DNA of 64,000 bases from contig JBJDZI010000116.1 of NCBI GenBank assembly GCA_051867925.1, positions 1 to 64,000 on the forward strand, read 5' to 3'. The position numbers and the translations under genes are program-made. Within the stretch, counting starts at the first letter, position 1. Each line of letters starts with the position of its first letter. Below, one piece after another: positions 24,009 through 32,554 of this stretch. The notes beneath the pieces are model-generated. The model did no database searches. It was given only the letters and a program-made list of their open reading frames with translations, and had not been told where the DNA came from. This stretch comes from CAKSQF01 sp051867925 (GTDB lineage Bacteria; Bacillota; Clostridia; Oscillospirales; CAG-272).

Positions 24009-24587
24009 TTATTCACCGGAAGACTCCGACGGCACGGGAGGTTTCATCAAAATGGTCTTTCGCCCGGGCGTGTAGCACTTGGAAGACAGATGCATAGCCA
24101 ACTCCTCGACCACGGCGATGAAAGCCACCGCTCCAACGCCTACGCAGTATGCGCCTCCGATGGGCGTGGGAAGAAAATAGGGGACAGCGAACATGGAAGC
24201 ACCGGTCACTTTATTCATATAGGTATGCAGAGAAGCAAACCGTTTGTAGCGGATCGCCGCTACCAGATAGCCCACCAAGCGGAGCGTGACCAGCACCACG
24301 ACGTGATACCAGAGCCACGAAGGGAACACTTCCCGAAGTTTCGGCAGTAGCCGCACCAACATGGCGGTGTAAAAAACCAGATCGGCGATACTATCCAGAC
24401 GCGCACCGAATTCACTGCTGGATCCGGTGGCTCTTGCCACCATTCCGTCAAAGGCATCGCTGATGCCGCAAAGCGTGTAAATTATGTAAAACGGCATTGC
24501 CAACGGTTTGACAAAAAATAATGCCGCCGCACCGATCAGTCGGACTGCCGTAATGCAATTAGGGAGATTCAGAATTTTCTTCATCAT
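24009..24587 (-). CDS. CDP-alcohol phosphatidyltransferase
   Basis: 192 aa integral membrane enzyme of phospholipid synthesis, possibly PgsA-like. The family motif is intact: DAFDGMVARATGSSSEFG then ARLDSIAD, matching D-x2-D-G-x2-A-R-x8-G-x3-D-x3-D. About five hydrophobic segments. Which alcohol is used (glycerol phosphate, serine, inositol) cannot be read from the sequence. The start is uncertain: the first of two adjacent ATGs (24587) is chosen, but ATGs at 24602 and 24614 are in frame. Divergent from the LCP gene. Confidence 0.82.
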   Translation of the reverse strand: MMKKILNLPNCITAVRLIGAAALFFVKPLAMPFYIIYTLCGISDAFDGMVARATGSSSEFGARLDSIADLVFYTAMLVRLLPKLREVFPSWLWYHVVVLVTLRLVGYLVAAIRYKRFASLHTYMNKVTGASMFAVPYFLPTPIGGAYCVGVGAVAFIAVVEELAMHLSSKCYTPGRKTILMKPPVPSESSGE

Positions 24588-24657
24588 AGTTGTTTTAACC
24601 ATCCGTTTTCGCATATGCGCATCGCCAGGTCACCCGGTCATAAATGCATCCACTATA

Positions 24658-24686
24658 ATTATACTCCTTTTTTCCCGCTTAGTCAA
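24658..24686 (-). promoter_or_regulatory. Promoter of the phosphatidyltransferase gene
   Basis: Minus strand TTGACT (24686-24681), 17-nt spacer, TATAAT (24663-24658). Confidence 0.7.
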
Positions 24687-24815
24687 CACATTTTTGCGCG
24701 ATTTGGCGAAAAATTTCAAATTTCACAAGCATTTGTTCCGCTCCATGATTTGCCGCGGATAAGTGCGGGTTTCTATGCCCACACTACCGATAAATCAAGG
24801 GAAACGAGGGGTTCT

Positions 24816-25943
24816 ATGTTCAAATTTGTAAGAAAAAAACTGCTGACGCTGTTGCTGATTGCAGGAGCATTCTCCTGCGTTTGGCTGACCGCGCAGAGAT
24901 TGCAAAATGCCATACAGACAGGCAATGATAAAATCGCTTCGGCGGGAGCCGCCGCCGTGGCTGCAATCGAAAAAGCGGAGCGTGTCGGGAGCGAACTGAT
25001 CGAGACGGTCACTGCCACGCAGGTCAACTTCCTCATCACAGGCATCGACGACGCATGGGGCGGCAGCGACGTGATCATGCTGGCTTCGCTGGACACCGCA
25101 GAAGGAAGCGTGCGGATCGTGCAGATCCCGCGGGACACCTATATCAATCGGTCGGGTAGCGGTCAGCACAAACTCAATTCGGTCTTCGCCACCGCCGCTG
25201 CAAAGGCAAAAAAGGACGGACAGTCCACCCAAGAGGCGACCCATACCGCCAGCCGCGCGTTGGTTTCTTTTTTGGAAGCCAACATGGGCGTGGAAATTGA
25301 TCACTATGTGACGGTGAACACCGAAGGGCTTCGTGCCATCGTAGATGCCGTAGGCGGGGTGACGGTCAATATCCCCATGGATATTGATTACGACGATCAA
25401 AGCCAGAATCTGCACATCCATCTGAAGGCGGGAGAGCAGGTGCTAAGCGGAGCGGCGGCGGAGCAGTTCGTGCGCTTTCGGAGTGGCTATCTGACCGCCG
25501 ATTACGGTCGGATGGATGCGCAAAAGCTCTTCCTCTCCGCGTTCTTTCGCAAGATCAAGAACGAGTTTTCCCTCTCCACCGCCGCAAATCTTGCCGCTTC
25601 TTGCTTTCGCCACATTCAAAGCGATCTGGGACTTGCCGATCTGATCCCCTTAATTCGCGGCGCAATGCAGGTATCAGAGGAAAACGTGAAAATGATCACC
25701 CTGAAAGGGCAGTCCGCCAAAGATGAGAACGGCGTTCTGTGCGAGGTGCTGTCCCGTGAATATGCCATTGATCTGCTCACCGACTATCTCCTGCCCCGCG
25801 GCGCGCAGTCGTCGGATCTGAAATTTGATCCGAGCGGTGTCTTCACCGCCCCCGGAGCCATCGACGAGATCTATCGCGGCAGTAGCCCTTTTGGTAAAAA
25901 GGGAGTCACAGTCAGTGACAGTGACTCCATAAAGATCCGCTGA
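24816..25943 (+). CDS. LytR-CpsA-Psr (LCP) family protein
   Basis: 375 aa. An N-terminal membrane anchor (KLLTLLLIAGAFSCVWLTA) and an extracellular LCP domain. LCP enzymes transfer wall teichoic acid or other glycopolymers from a lipid carrier to peptidoglycan. Motifs: DVIMLASLD, QIPRDTYIN with the pyrophosphate-binding Arg/Asp, HYVTVNTEGLRAIVDAVGGV and the RFRSGYLTADYGRMDAQK helix. ATG 24816 follows GAGGGGTTCT. The TagA-type glycosyltransferase at 26649 may work in the same pathway. Confidence 0.9.
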   Translation: MFKFVRKKLLTLLLIAGAFSCVWLTAQRLQNAIQTGNDKIASAGAAAVAAIEKAERVGSELIETVTATQVNFLITGIDDAWGGSDVIMLASLDTAEGSVRIVQIPRDTYINRSGSGQHKLNSVFATAAAKAKKDGQSTQEATHTASRALVSFLEANMGVEIDHYVTVNTEGLRAIVDAVGGVTVNIPMDIDYDDQSQNLHIHLKAGEQVLSGAAAEQFVRFRSGYLTADYGRMDAQKLFLSAFFRKIKNEFSLSTAANLAASCFRHIQSDLGLADLIPLIRGAMQVSEENVKMITLKGQSAKDENGVLCEVLSREYAIDLLTDYLLPRGAQSSDLKFDPSGVFTAPGAIDEIYRGSSPFGKKGVTVSDSDSIKIR

Positions 25944-25967
25944 ATCGGCTTTTTTCGGGATCCACCC

Positions 25968-25996
25968 TTGCAAATGGGCGAAAAATGTGCTACAAT
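25968..25996 (+). promoter_or_regulatory. rnhA promoter
   Basis: TTGCAA (25968-25973), 17-nt spacer, TACAAT (25991-25996) with TG before the -10. Confidence 0.7.
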
Positions 25997-26028
25997 AGAG
26001 CATATTCCATCTACTAAACGAGGATCCC

Positions 26029-26466
26029 ATGAAAAAAGTTGAAATTTACACCGACGGTGCCTGCCGTGGCAATCCCGGTCCCGGAGGCTGGGGCGCAATT
26101 TTGGTCTATAAGCAAAAGGAAAAGGTAATGTCGGGCGGTGAAGCCGCCACCACCAACAACCGCATGGAACTGATGGGCGCCATCGCCGCTTTCGAAGCCT
26201 TGAAAGAACCCTGCGTGGTGACCTTCACCTCCGACTCCAAATACGTCATCGACGGACTGGAGAAGGGCTGGGCGGAAAACTGGAAAAAGCGGGGCTGGAA
26301 AAAATCCGACGGCTCCCCTGCCCTCAATCCCCAACTTTGGGAACGCCTGCTGAACGCCACCGCTCCCCACGAGATCGCATTCCGTTGGGTGAAAGGACAC
26401 GCAGGTCATCCCTACAACGAGCGGTGCGACGCATTGGCAACCGCCGAAGCGGACAAGTTAAAGTAA
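26029..26466 (+). CDS. rnhA: Ribonuclease HI
   Basis: Cleaves RNA in RNA-DNA hybrids. 145 aa, typical length. The catalytic carboxylates are in YTDGACRGNPGPGGWG (Asp), NNRMELMGAIAA (Glu), TSDSKYVIDG (Asp) and the C-terminal NERCDALA (Asp); the basic-protrusion region WKKRGWKKSDG is present, as in the E. coli enzyme. GAGGATCCC precedes the ATG. Monocistronic with its own promoter. Confidence 0.96.
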   Translation: MKKVEIYTDGACRGNPGPGGWGAILVYKQKEKVMSGGEAATTNNRMELMGAIAAFEALKEPCVVTFTSDSKYVIDGLEKGWAENWKKRGWKKSDGSPALNPQLWERLLNATAPHEIAFRWVKGHAGHPYNERCDALATAEADKLK

Positions 26467-26648
26467 CGCATTGTCGTCAAGCGGCACATCCTGCGCAGAT
26501 TTGCGCTCATTCCGGCAGACTTGCACTTCGCGCACCGTTCCAAACGATTCGGGCATCATTTCCATGGGCTTTGCGGGCAATCTCTGCCCGTGACGTACAT
26601 AGAGGCATATAATTCCGCCTCTTCCCATAGAATGATTGGAGCGATCTT

Positions 26649-27401
26649 GTGAGCCGCAAAGTCCCCATCCACCCTGCGCTATTGTCCGCGCACACCCCTC
26701 AAGACGCCGCCCGTTTGCTGATGCGAGCCAAGGGCGGCGCTTTCGTCGCAACGCTGAATTTCGAACTATTGGCGCGAGGTGCCGCCGATCCGTCTTATGC
26801 CGCCCTGCTCTCTTTTGCCGATTATCGCGTGTGCGACGGCATCGGCGGAGCGATCCTGCTTCGCCGAAAACATCCCGACAGATCCGTCCCCCGCATTCCC
26901 GGAATCGATCTGGGATACGCTCTGCTGGAACTTGCCGCAAAGCAAGGGACACCCGTTTTTCTCTTGGGCGGGCGCCCCGGTGTGGCAAAACGGGCGGCAA
27001 ATCGGCTGAGGGCGACACTCCCCGCCCTGCGGGTGGCGGGGGTCGCCCACGGTTTTTTTCAAAGAGAAGATCTCCCCGCTCTGCGGGGCATGATCCGCAG
27101 AGCGGGTGCCAAGATCGTCATCGTTTGCCTTGGCAGCCCCCGACAGGAGGAATGGATCGCCGCCAACCGTCGCTATCTGCCGTCGGTGGATCTGTTTTTG
27201 CCGCTGGGCGGTAGTCTGGATGTCTGGGCAGGCGAGGTCGCCCGCGCGCCCCGTCTTTGGCGGCAAGCGGGAGCAGAATGGCTGTGGCGCATCCTCCATG
27301 CGCCGGAGCGTTTTCTGCGGCTGTTGTCGGCAGGGGGCGCGCTTCTGCGCTCTTCTCGGGCAAATATGTTTCCAAATACCCACAATATTGTTTCAAATTG
27401 A
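26649..27401 (+). CDS. WecG/TagA/CpsF-family glycosyltransferase
   Basis: 250 aa cytoplasmic transferase that adds N-acetylmannosaminyl or related sugars to a lipid-linked primer. Motifs are ATLNFELLARG, CDGIGGAILLRR, PGIDLGYALLELA, the nucleotide-sugar loop FLLGGRPGVAKRA and CLGSPRQEEWIAANR. It begins with GTG, chosen because GGAG (26635-26638 region, ATTGGAGCGATCTT) is well placed. The hairpin AGAGGC/GCCTCT near 26600-26621 lies in the leader. Likely partner of the LCP protein in teichoic-acid-type synthesis. Confidence 0.85.
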   Translation: MSRKVPIHPALLSAHTPQDAARLLMRAKGGAFVATLNFELLARGAADPSYAALLSFADYRVCDGIGGAILLRRKHPDRSVPRIPGIDLGYALLELAAKQGTPVFLLGGRPGVAKRAANRLRATLPALRVAGVAHGFFQREDLPALRGMIRRAGAKIVIVCLGSPRQEEWIAANRRYLPSVDLFLPLGGSLDVWAGEVARAPRLWRQAGAEWLWRILHAPERFLRLLSAGGALLRSSRANMFPNTHNIVSN

Positions 27402-27431
27402 ATAATAGTCTGTAAACTATTTGGGATTCGC

Positions 27432-27460
27432 TTGACAAAAAGCAGTTTTTGCGTTACAAT
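27432..27460 (+). promoter_or_regulatory. Promoter of the RCC1-repeat gene
   Basis: TTGACA (27432-27437), 17-nt spacer, TACAAT (27455-27460). Confidence 0.8.
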
Positions 27461-27506
27461 AAACTGAATATATCTACTTTGAATTTCCGTATAGGAGATA
27501 AATCAT

Positions 27507-30152
27507 ATGAGAGCATCCAAACAACCAACCGGAACCAAAGTGAAGAAGACCAAAGGCAAACGGGTCTCCCTTCGCTGTCCTCTCTCCATTGAGCGGACCG
27601 ATCTGGAATATAACTATGACGCCTCTGCCCTGCAGGTCTGCATGACCGTGGAAAACATGGGTGGCGGCGGGCTTGCCAGCGACACCGTGGAATCTGCGGT
27701 GATCGTGGTGCGTCTCTTTGACGCAGACTGCAAACTCCATCCCTGCCGTGGCAACGAATATTTCGCCAAACTGTTGCGATTCGGCGAAAACGGTCTGGAA
27801 AGCGGCGCACGGATCACCTTCCGCCTGCTTCCCGATTGCGACGGCGGTACCCGCGTCGAGGACGTGGAAATTTACATCAGCCGCATCCGTTATACCGACG
27901 GCACCGTCACCGACTATGTGCGGGGCGACTTTTTCGACCTGCCCGGTGAGGGCGTTCCGCTGGTCAAAAAATTCAAAAAAGACCCCGACACCGCCATCGA
28001 AGCACTGGGCGAGGGCGCGCTCTATGTTCCCGAAAAACTCACCGAGATCGTTTGGCGCTGTACCTGCGGTGAATTTTCCGAATCGGACACCTGTCCCACC
28101 TGTAACCGCAACAAAAGCGAACTGTTTGCCGCGCTGGATGCATTGACTGCACCCAAGATCAAAAAAGCCCCCGCGACTCCAGTCTCCCCCTCCCCTGTTC
28201 CGACTGCCGATTCCGCCGACGGCGGCGCGTCTTCGCTCCCCGCAGACGGCGATCAGACCGCCGAATACTCCACCGCCGCCGCCAAAGCCGCGCTGGCAGC
28301 TATGAAAGCGGAAAATGAAGGATCGACAGACAACGCAGACCTGCAAAGCGAGGGTGAAGCAGATCAGAACACCCCCGTCGCCCCCCTGCATGCTCCGCAA
28401 AAAGGCTCTCCCAACAAGACCCGCAACATCCTGCTGATCGCTATCACGGCGGCATCGGTGGTTCTGCTGGTGATCCTCCTTCTGCTGATTTTGACTCTTT
28501 GCGGAAAAGGCGACTCCCACGACGGATCTGACGACATCACCACGCCCGGCATTACCGATTCCGCCGACCCCGACAATGCCGCCGAAAAGGTGATCCGCAC
28601 CTATCTTGCACAAAACGATTTCGACAACGCGCTGGGGTACGCCATCGCATCCGATTGCGATCAGGAACTGATCGATGAGATCTATCTTGCCGCAATGCAG
28701 TATTACCTGAATGCCAATCAGCCGGATAAAGCACTGGAATGGGCGCAGAAAACCGGCAATCAGACCTACATCGACACCGTCAACCAGCAACGGTTCTACG
28801 CGGCACTGAATGCGAAAGACTATCTTACCGCGCTGGAGCTGGCAAACAATCTCCCCGCTGAAACGCAGGACAGCGCGCGGGCAGAGGCTGCCGAAGGTTA
28901 CGTTACCTCTCTGGTGGAGCAAGGCAAATTCACCGAAGCAATGGCAGCCGCCGATCAGTACGGCACGGCTACTACCTCTCAAATGATCGCCGAAAATGCG
29001 GTGCAGGCTCTGCTTGATCAGAACCAATACGCCGACGCCATCGCGCTGGCAGAACAGCTGAATCTGCCTTCTCTGGTGATCACCGCCGCATCCTCTGCCG
29101 TTGACTACTACATTTCAAGAAACGATTACGGCAGTGCCGCCGATTATGTCGGCCTTACCGGCAATACCTCCAAGATGCAAACTGTCCTCGGCAAGTTGAC
29201 CGATGCAGAGTTGCGGCGTCATCTGCCCACCTTCTTCTCCCTTCTATCCTTTGATCAGATGCAGAAGGTCCACTCGGTTTCCCTCGGTTCCAGGCCCTCT
29301 GCCGTTGCCGCCATCGACACTGCGGGTAACGTCTATCTGGGTGGCTCTAAGATCTACGATTCTACCCGTTATACCGTCGTCATCGACCCCGACACCGGCG
29401 ATCCCGCTGTGGATCCCATCAGCGGAGAGACCGTCTACGAGACCAACTTCGTCCCCGCCGTTTCGGTATCCTGCTGTGACACCACCGTCGTGATCCTGCT
29501 GGCAGACGGCACCGTCCGCATTGCGGAAGGCACCAATCTCTACTACGCACAAGCGGATATCAACAATTGGTCCAATATCGTCGCTATTTCCGCCAGCAAC
29601 TATCATCTGCTGGGACTGAAGTCGGACGGCACCGTCGTTGCCGCAGGCAGTAATGTGTACGGTCAGTGCGACACCGCCGCGATTCGGAACGCCGTTGCCA
29701 TTTCCGCCGGAGACAATCACAGCATGATCCTCCGCGCCGACGGCACGGTTGCCGCGCTTGGTTACAACATCTCCGGCATCTGTGACACTGACGGCTGGAC
29801 CGATGTGATCGCCATTTCGGCAGGTTCGCGCCACAGCATCGGTCTGAAAGCCGACGGCACTGTGGTGGTGAAGGGCTACTGCAATGTCACCGGCTGGAGC
29901 GATGTAGTCGCCGTGTTCTCCACGGCTACCAACGCCGTTGCGCTGAAGTCGGACGGTACGCTCCTCTGTTCCGTCAACAACACCGCCTCCGATCTCCTGT
30001 CAGGCGTCAGCGACGCCATCTGGGTATCGGTGGGCAAGCAGGCAATCACCATCCTGCACAGAAACGGCACGCTGAGTACAGTTCTCCTGTCCGGCAGTAC
30101 CACCCCCGAACTCCCCGCCTCCTGGAAATCCGGCGCGTTTGGAATTGAATAA
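27507..30152 (+). CDS. Membrane protein with zinc knuckle, helical repeats and RCC1-like propeller
   Basis: 881 aa, function unknown. In order: a beta-rich N-terminal domain (about 20-165), a CxC-x8-CxxC knuckle (C185, C187, C196, C199), a long Ala/Pro/Glu linker, one transmembrane helix (about 307-331), an alpha-helical repeat region of TPR/SEL1 character (about 356-590) and C-terminal RCC1-type repeats (SDGTVVAAGSNVYGQCD, ADGTVAALGYNISGICD, ADGTVVVKGYCNVTG). There is no signal peptide, so the N-terminus is probably inside and the propeller outside. AGGAGATAAATCAT precedes the ATG. Alone in its transcript. Confidence 0.75.
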   Translation: MRASKQPTGTKVKKTKGKRVSLRCPLSIERTDLEYNYDASALQVCMTVENMGGGGLASDTVESAVIVVRLFDADCKLHPCRGNEYFAKLLRFGENGLESGARITFRLLPDCDGGTRVEDVEIYISRIRYTDGTVTDYVRGDFFDLPGEGVPLVKKFKKDPDTAIEALGEGALYVPEKLTEIVWRCTCGEFSESDTCPTCNRNKSELFAALDALTAPKIKKAPATPVSPSPVPTADSADGGASSLPADGDQTAEYSTAAAKAALAAMKAENEGSTDNADLQSEGEADQNTPVAPLHAPQKGSPNKTRNILLIAITAASVVLLVILLLLILTLCGKGDSHDGSDDITTPGITDSADPDNAAEKVIRTYLAQNDFDNALGYAIASDCDQELIDEIYLAAMQYYLNANQPDKALEWAQKTGNQTYIDTVNQQRFYAALNAKDYLTALELANNLPAETQDSARAEAAEGYVTSLVEQGKFTEAMAAADQYGTATTSQMIAENAVQALLDQNQYADAIALAEQLNLPSLVITAASSAVDYYISRNDYGSAADYVGLTGNTSKMQTVLGKLTDAELRRHLPTFFSLLSFDQMQKVHSVSLGSRPSAVAAIDTAGNVYLGGSKIYDSTRYTVVIDPDTGDPAVDPISGETVYETNFVPAVSVSCCDTTVVILLADGTVRIAEGTNLYYAQADINNWSNIVAISASNYHLLGLKSDGTVVAAGSNVYGQCDTAAIRNAVAISAGDNHSMILRADGTVAALGYNISGICDTDGWTDVIAISAGSRHSIGLKADGTVVVKGYCNVTGWSDVVAVFSTATNAVALKSDGTLLCSVNNTASDLLSGVSDAIWVSVGKQAITILHRNGTLSTVLLSGSTTPELPASWKSGAFGIE

Positions 30153-30162
30153 ATTTATTGAA

Positions 30163-30219
30163 ATTGGGGCGTTGCCCCGGAGCCGGGCGTAGTCCTGCTC
30201 CGGGGCAACGCCCCAATTC
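30163..30219. terminator. 22-bp perfect hairpin between convergent genes
   Basis: AATTGGGGCGTTGCCCCGGAGC (30163-30184 region) pairs perfectly with 30198-30219 around a 13-nt loop. It sits between the convergent RCC1-repeat gene and glnN and probably ends both, though the flanks are only A/T-mixed. The loop shares CGGGCGTAG.CCTGCTCC with the 7511 region. Confidence 0.65.
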
Positions 30220-30231
30220 AAATTAATTCAT

Positions 30232-32289
30232 TCAATAATACAGCATATCGCCGTAGGTGGGCATGGGCCAGTATTCGCGTCCAACCAGCATTTCCAAGCG
30301 ATCGGCGGGCGCGCGGACGGCGTTCATGGCGGGACGGATCACGTCGCGGGTGTAGAATGCCTTTTCTTCGGCAGTTCGGAGCGATTTCAGTCCGACCAAC
30401 GCCTCCTCCAGTGCCTTGGTGGCGGCGTAGAGCGTATCGGTGAGACCGTTCACCTCTGCGCCGATCTCTGCCGCACAGCCACAATCGGCAACCGACAGAT
30501 CGGTAGAATAACTAAAGCAAGCAGGGAGAATATCGCGGATCACCATCTCACACATGGTCTGTGCCTCGATTTTGATCTGATTCACATAATTGTCGAACAT
30601 CACCGTCTTGCGGCAACGCAGTTCATCGGGCGTCAGCACTCCGTGATCGGCGAACAGCTTCACGTATTCGGGTTTGTCGTAGACAGAGATGGCTTCGGGC
30701 GTGGTCGCGTGATTGGGCAGACCGCGGCGCGCCGCTTCCTCCTGCCATTCCTTGGAATAGCCGTTGCCGTTAAAAATGATGTGATCTTTCTCGGCTCTGA
30801 ATACCTCGCGGACCAGACGGCGGGCGGCAGTTTCGAAATCGGCTTTTTTCTCCAACCGATCGGAAAACTTCTTCAGCGTCTCTGCCATGATGGTGTTCAG
30901 CACCATATTCGGCTCGGAAATGGACTGGGATGCGCCCGACATACGGAATTCGAACTTGTTTCCGGTAAAGGCAAAGGGAGAGGTGCGGTTGCGGTCGGTG
31001 GTGTCCTTTTTCAGCATGGGAATCGCCGCAACGCCTACGCTCATGGTAGTCTTCACGGGAGAGACGTACTTCTTGCCGTCCGCAATGGCGTTCACTACGG
31101 CGGTCAGTTCGTCGCCCAGATAGACCGACAGGATGGCAGGCGGTGCTTCCAGCGCGCCCAGACGGTGATCGTTGCCCGCGGTGGCGATGGAGACCCGAAG
31201 CAGTTCGCTGTAATCGGAAACCGATTGGATGGCGGCGGCAAGGAACAGCAAAAACTGGGTGTTGTGATAGGGATCGGAGGTGGGATTCAGCAGATTCTCA
31301 CCCTGATCGGTAGCCATGGACCAGTTGTTGTGCTTCCCCGAACCGTTGATGCCCGCAAAAGGCTTCTCGTGAAAGAGGCAGGCAAATCCGTGCCGCTGAG
31401 CGGTGGTCTTCATCACATCCAGCGCCAGACGGTTGGTATCGTTGGAGAGATTGGTGGTGTCAAAGATGGGAGCCAGTTCGTGCTGACAGGGTGCCGCTTC
31501 GTTGTGTTCGGTGGTGGCATTGATCCCCAGTTTCCAAAGCTCAATGTTGCAATCCTCCATGAATTCCTTCACCTGCGGCTTGATGGCGGCGAAATACTGA
31601 TCGTCCAACTCCTGCCCCTTGGAGGGTTTGGCGCCGAAGAGCGTTCTGCCGGTATACCGGAGATCTTTTCGCTTCATGTACAGTTCGTAGGGGATGAGGA
31701 AATATTCCTGCTCGGGTCCTGCGGTGGTGCGAACGTAGCGGACGTCAGTCTTGCCGCAGAGATGGAGAAGGCGAACTGCCTCTTTGGACAGTGCTTCTAC
31801 CGAACGGAGAAGGGGAATCTTCTTGTCCATCGCTTCGCCGGTATAAGAGACGAAACAGGCGGGAATGTAGAGACATTTGTCCTTGACGAATGCGTAGGAA
31901 GTGGGATCCCACACGCTGTACCCCCGGGCGTTGCAGGTGCCGCGGAGTCCGCCGGAGGGGAAACTGGAGGCGTCCGGCTCGCTTTGGAGCAGATTTTTGC
32001 CGGTGAATGCTTCGATCGCCGCCATTCCGCCCTTGGGAAGCAGGAAGGAATCGTGCTTTTCGGCAGTGGAAGCGGTCAAGGGCTGGAACCAATGACTGAA
32101 GTGGGTACAGCCCATGGAGATTGCCCAGTCCTTCATGGCGGCGGCAACGGTGTTGATGTAGGCGGGATCCAACGCTTCGGCGTGATGGATGGTGCGCTTC
32201 ATCGCGGCGTATACATCTGCAGGCAGACGCTCCTTCATCACCTGATCGCTGAACACAGAAGTGGCAAAAACCTCGGTAATCGTTCCCAT
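30232..32289 (-). CDS. glnN: Glutamine synthetase type III
   Basis: ATP-dependent amidation of glutamate. 685 aa, the large type III form of anaerobes and cyanobacteria. It starts MGTITEVFATSVFSDQVMKE with a strong AAGGAGGAGTCAGCT. GS-III features include GMAAIEAFTGKNLL, FPSGGLRGTCNARGYSVWDP, AGPEQEYFLIP, ATTEHNEAAPCQHELAPIFD, GINGSGKHNNWSMAT, DHRLGALEAPPA and KFEFRMSGAS. An upstream in-frame ATG (32337) lacks a ribosome site. It neighbours gdhA, giving both ammonia-assimilation routes. Confidence 0.95.
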   Translation of the reverse strand: MGTITEVFATSVFSDQVMKERLPADVYAAMKRTIHHAEALDPAYINTVAAAMKDWAISMGCTHFSHWFQPLTASTAEKHDSFLLPKGGMAAIEAFTGKNLLQSEPDASSFPSGGLRGTCNARGYSVWDPTSYAFVKDKCLYIPACFVSYTGEAMDKKIPLLRSVEALSKEAVRLLHLCGKTDVRYVRTTAGPEQEYFLIPYELYMKRKDLRYTGRTLFGAKPSKGQELDDQYFAAIKPQVKEFMEDCNIELWKLGINATTEHNEAAPCQHELAPIFDTTNLSNDTNRLALDVMKTTAQRHGFACLFHEKPFAGINGSGKHNNWSMATDQGENLLNPTSDPYHNTQFLLFLAAAIQSVSDYSELLRVSIATAGNDHRLGALEAPPAILSVYLGDELTAVVNAIADGKKYVSPVKTTMSVGVAAIPMLKKDTTDRNRTSPFAFTGNKFEFRMSGASQSISEPNMVLNTIMAETLKKFSDRLEKKADFETAARRLVREVFRAEKDHIIFNGNGYSKEWQEEAARRGLPNHATTPEAISVYDKPEYVKLFADHGVLTPDELRCRKTVMFDNYVNQIKIEAQTMCEMVIRDILPACFSYSTDLSVADCGCAAEIGAEVNGLTDTLYAATKALEEALVGLKSLRTAEEKAFYTRDVIRPAMNAVRAPADRLEMLVGREYWPMPTYGDMLYY

Positions 32290-32345
32290 AGCTGACTCCT
32301 CCTTGGCGGTATTTCGCAGAGAATACCGCGTTTTCAATCAAAAAT

Positions 32346-32382
32346 CGCAGGTCGAAGGCTACATTTGCCGTCCGAGGCTGCG
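32346..32382 (-). promoter_or_regulatory. Possible attenuator hairpin in the glnN leader
   Basis: On the minus strand CGCAG..TCG..GGC pairs with GCC..CGA..CTGCG (internal mismatches), followed by ATTTTTG. It lies about 60 nt before glnN, upstream of a second hairpin GCGGTATT/AATACCGC (32305-32328 region) that abuts the Shine-Dalgarno. Regulation by nitrogen status is a guess. Confidence 0.35.
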
Positions 32383-32399
32383 GAGGTACATTTAGTAGT

Positions 32400-32428
32400 A
32401 TTATATACTATCCGTCGGAATTTGTCAA
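32400..32428 (-). promoter_or_regulatory. glnN promoter
   Basis: Minus strand TTGACA (32428-32423), 17-nt spacer, TATAAT (32405-32400). Confidence 0.85.
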
Positions 32429-32502
32429 TAGCTTCGGGGGAATTTCAACGGTAGTTTTCCGCATCCGACCTTTTTCGCGTCCCCCACTACGACTCATCCG
32501 CA

Positions 32503-32537
32503 CAAAAAACAGCAAGTACGCGGTGTACTTGCTGTTT
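32503..32537 (-). terminator. gdhA terminator
   Basis: A 13-bp stem (AAACAGCAAGTAC/GTACTTGCTGTTT) with a T-run on the minus strand. Confidence 0.9.
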
Positions 32538-32554
32538 GAGTCTGTAAAGTTCGC

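Noticed and set aside
26458..26640. Minus-strand ORF of about 55 codons between rnhA and the TagA-type gene
   Set aside because: It reads open (ICLYVRHGQRLPAKPM) but lacks a ribosome site at its ATG, overlaps the rnhA end, and a different frame is equally open. Conservation data would be needed to accept it.
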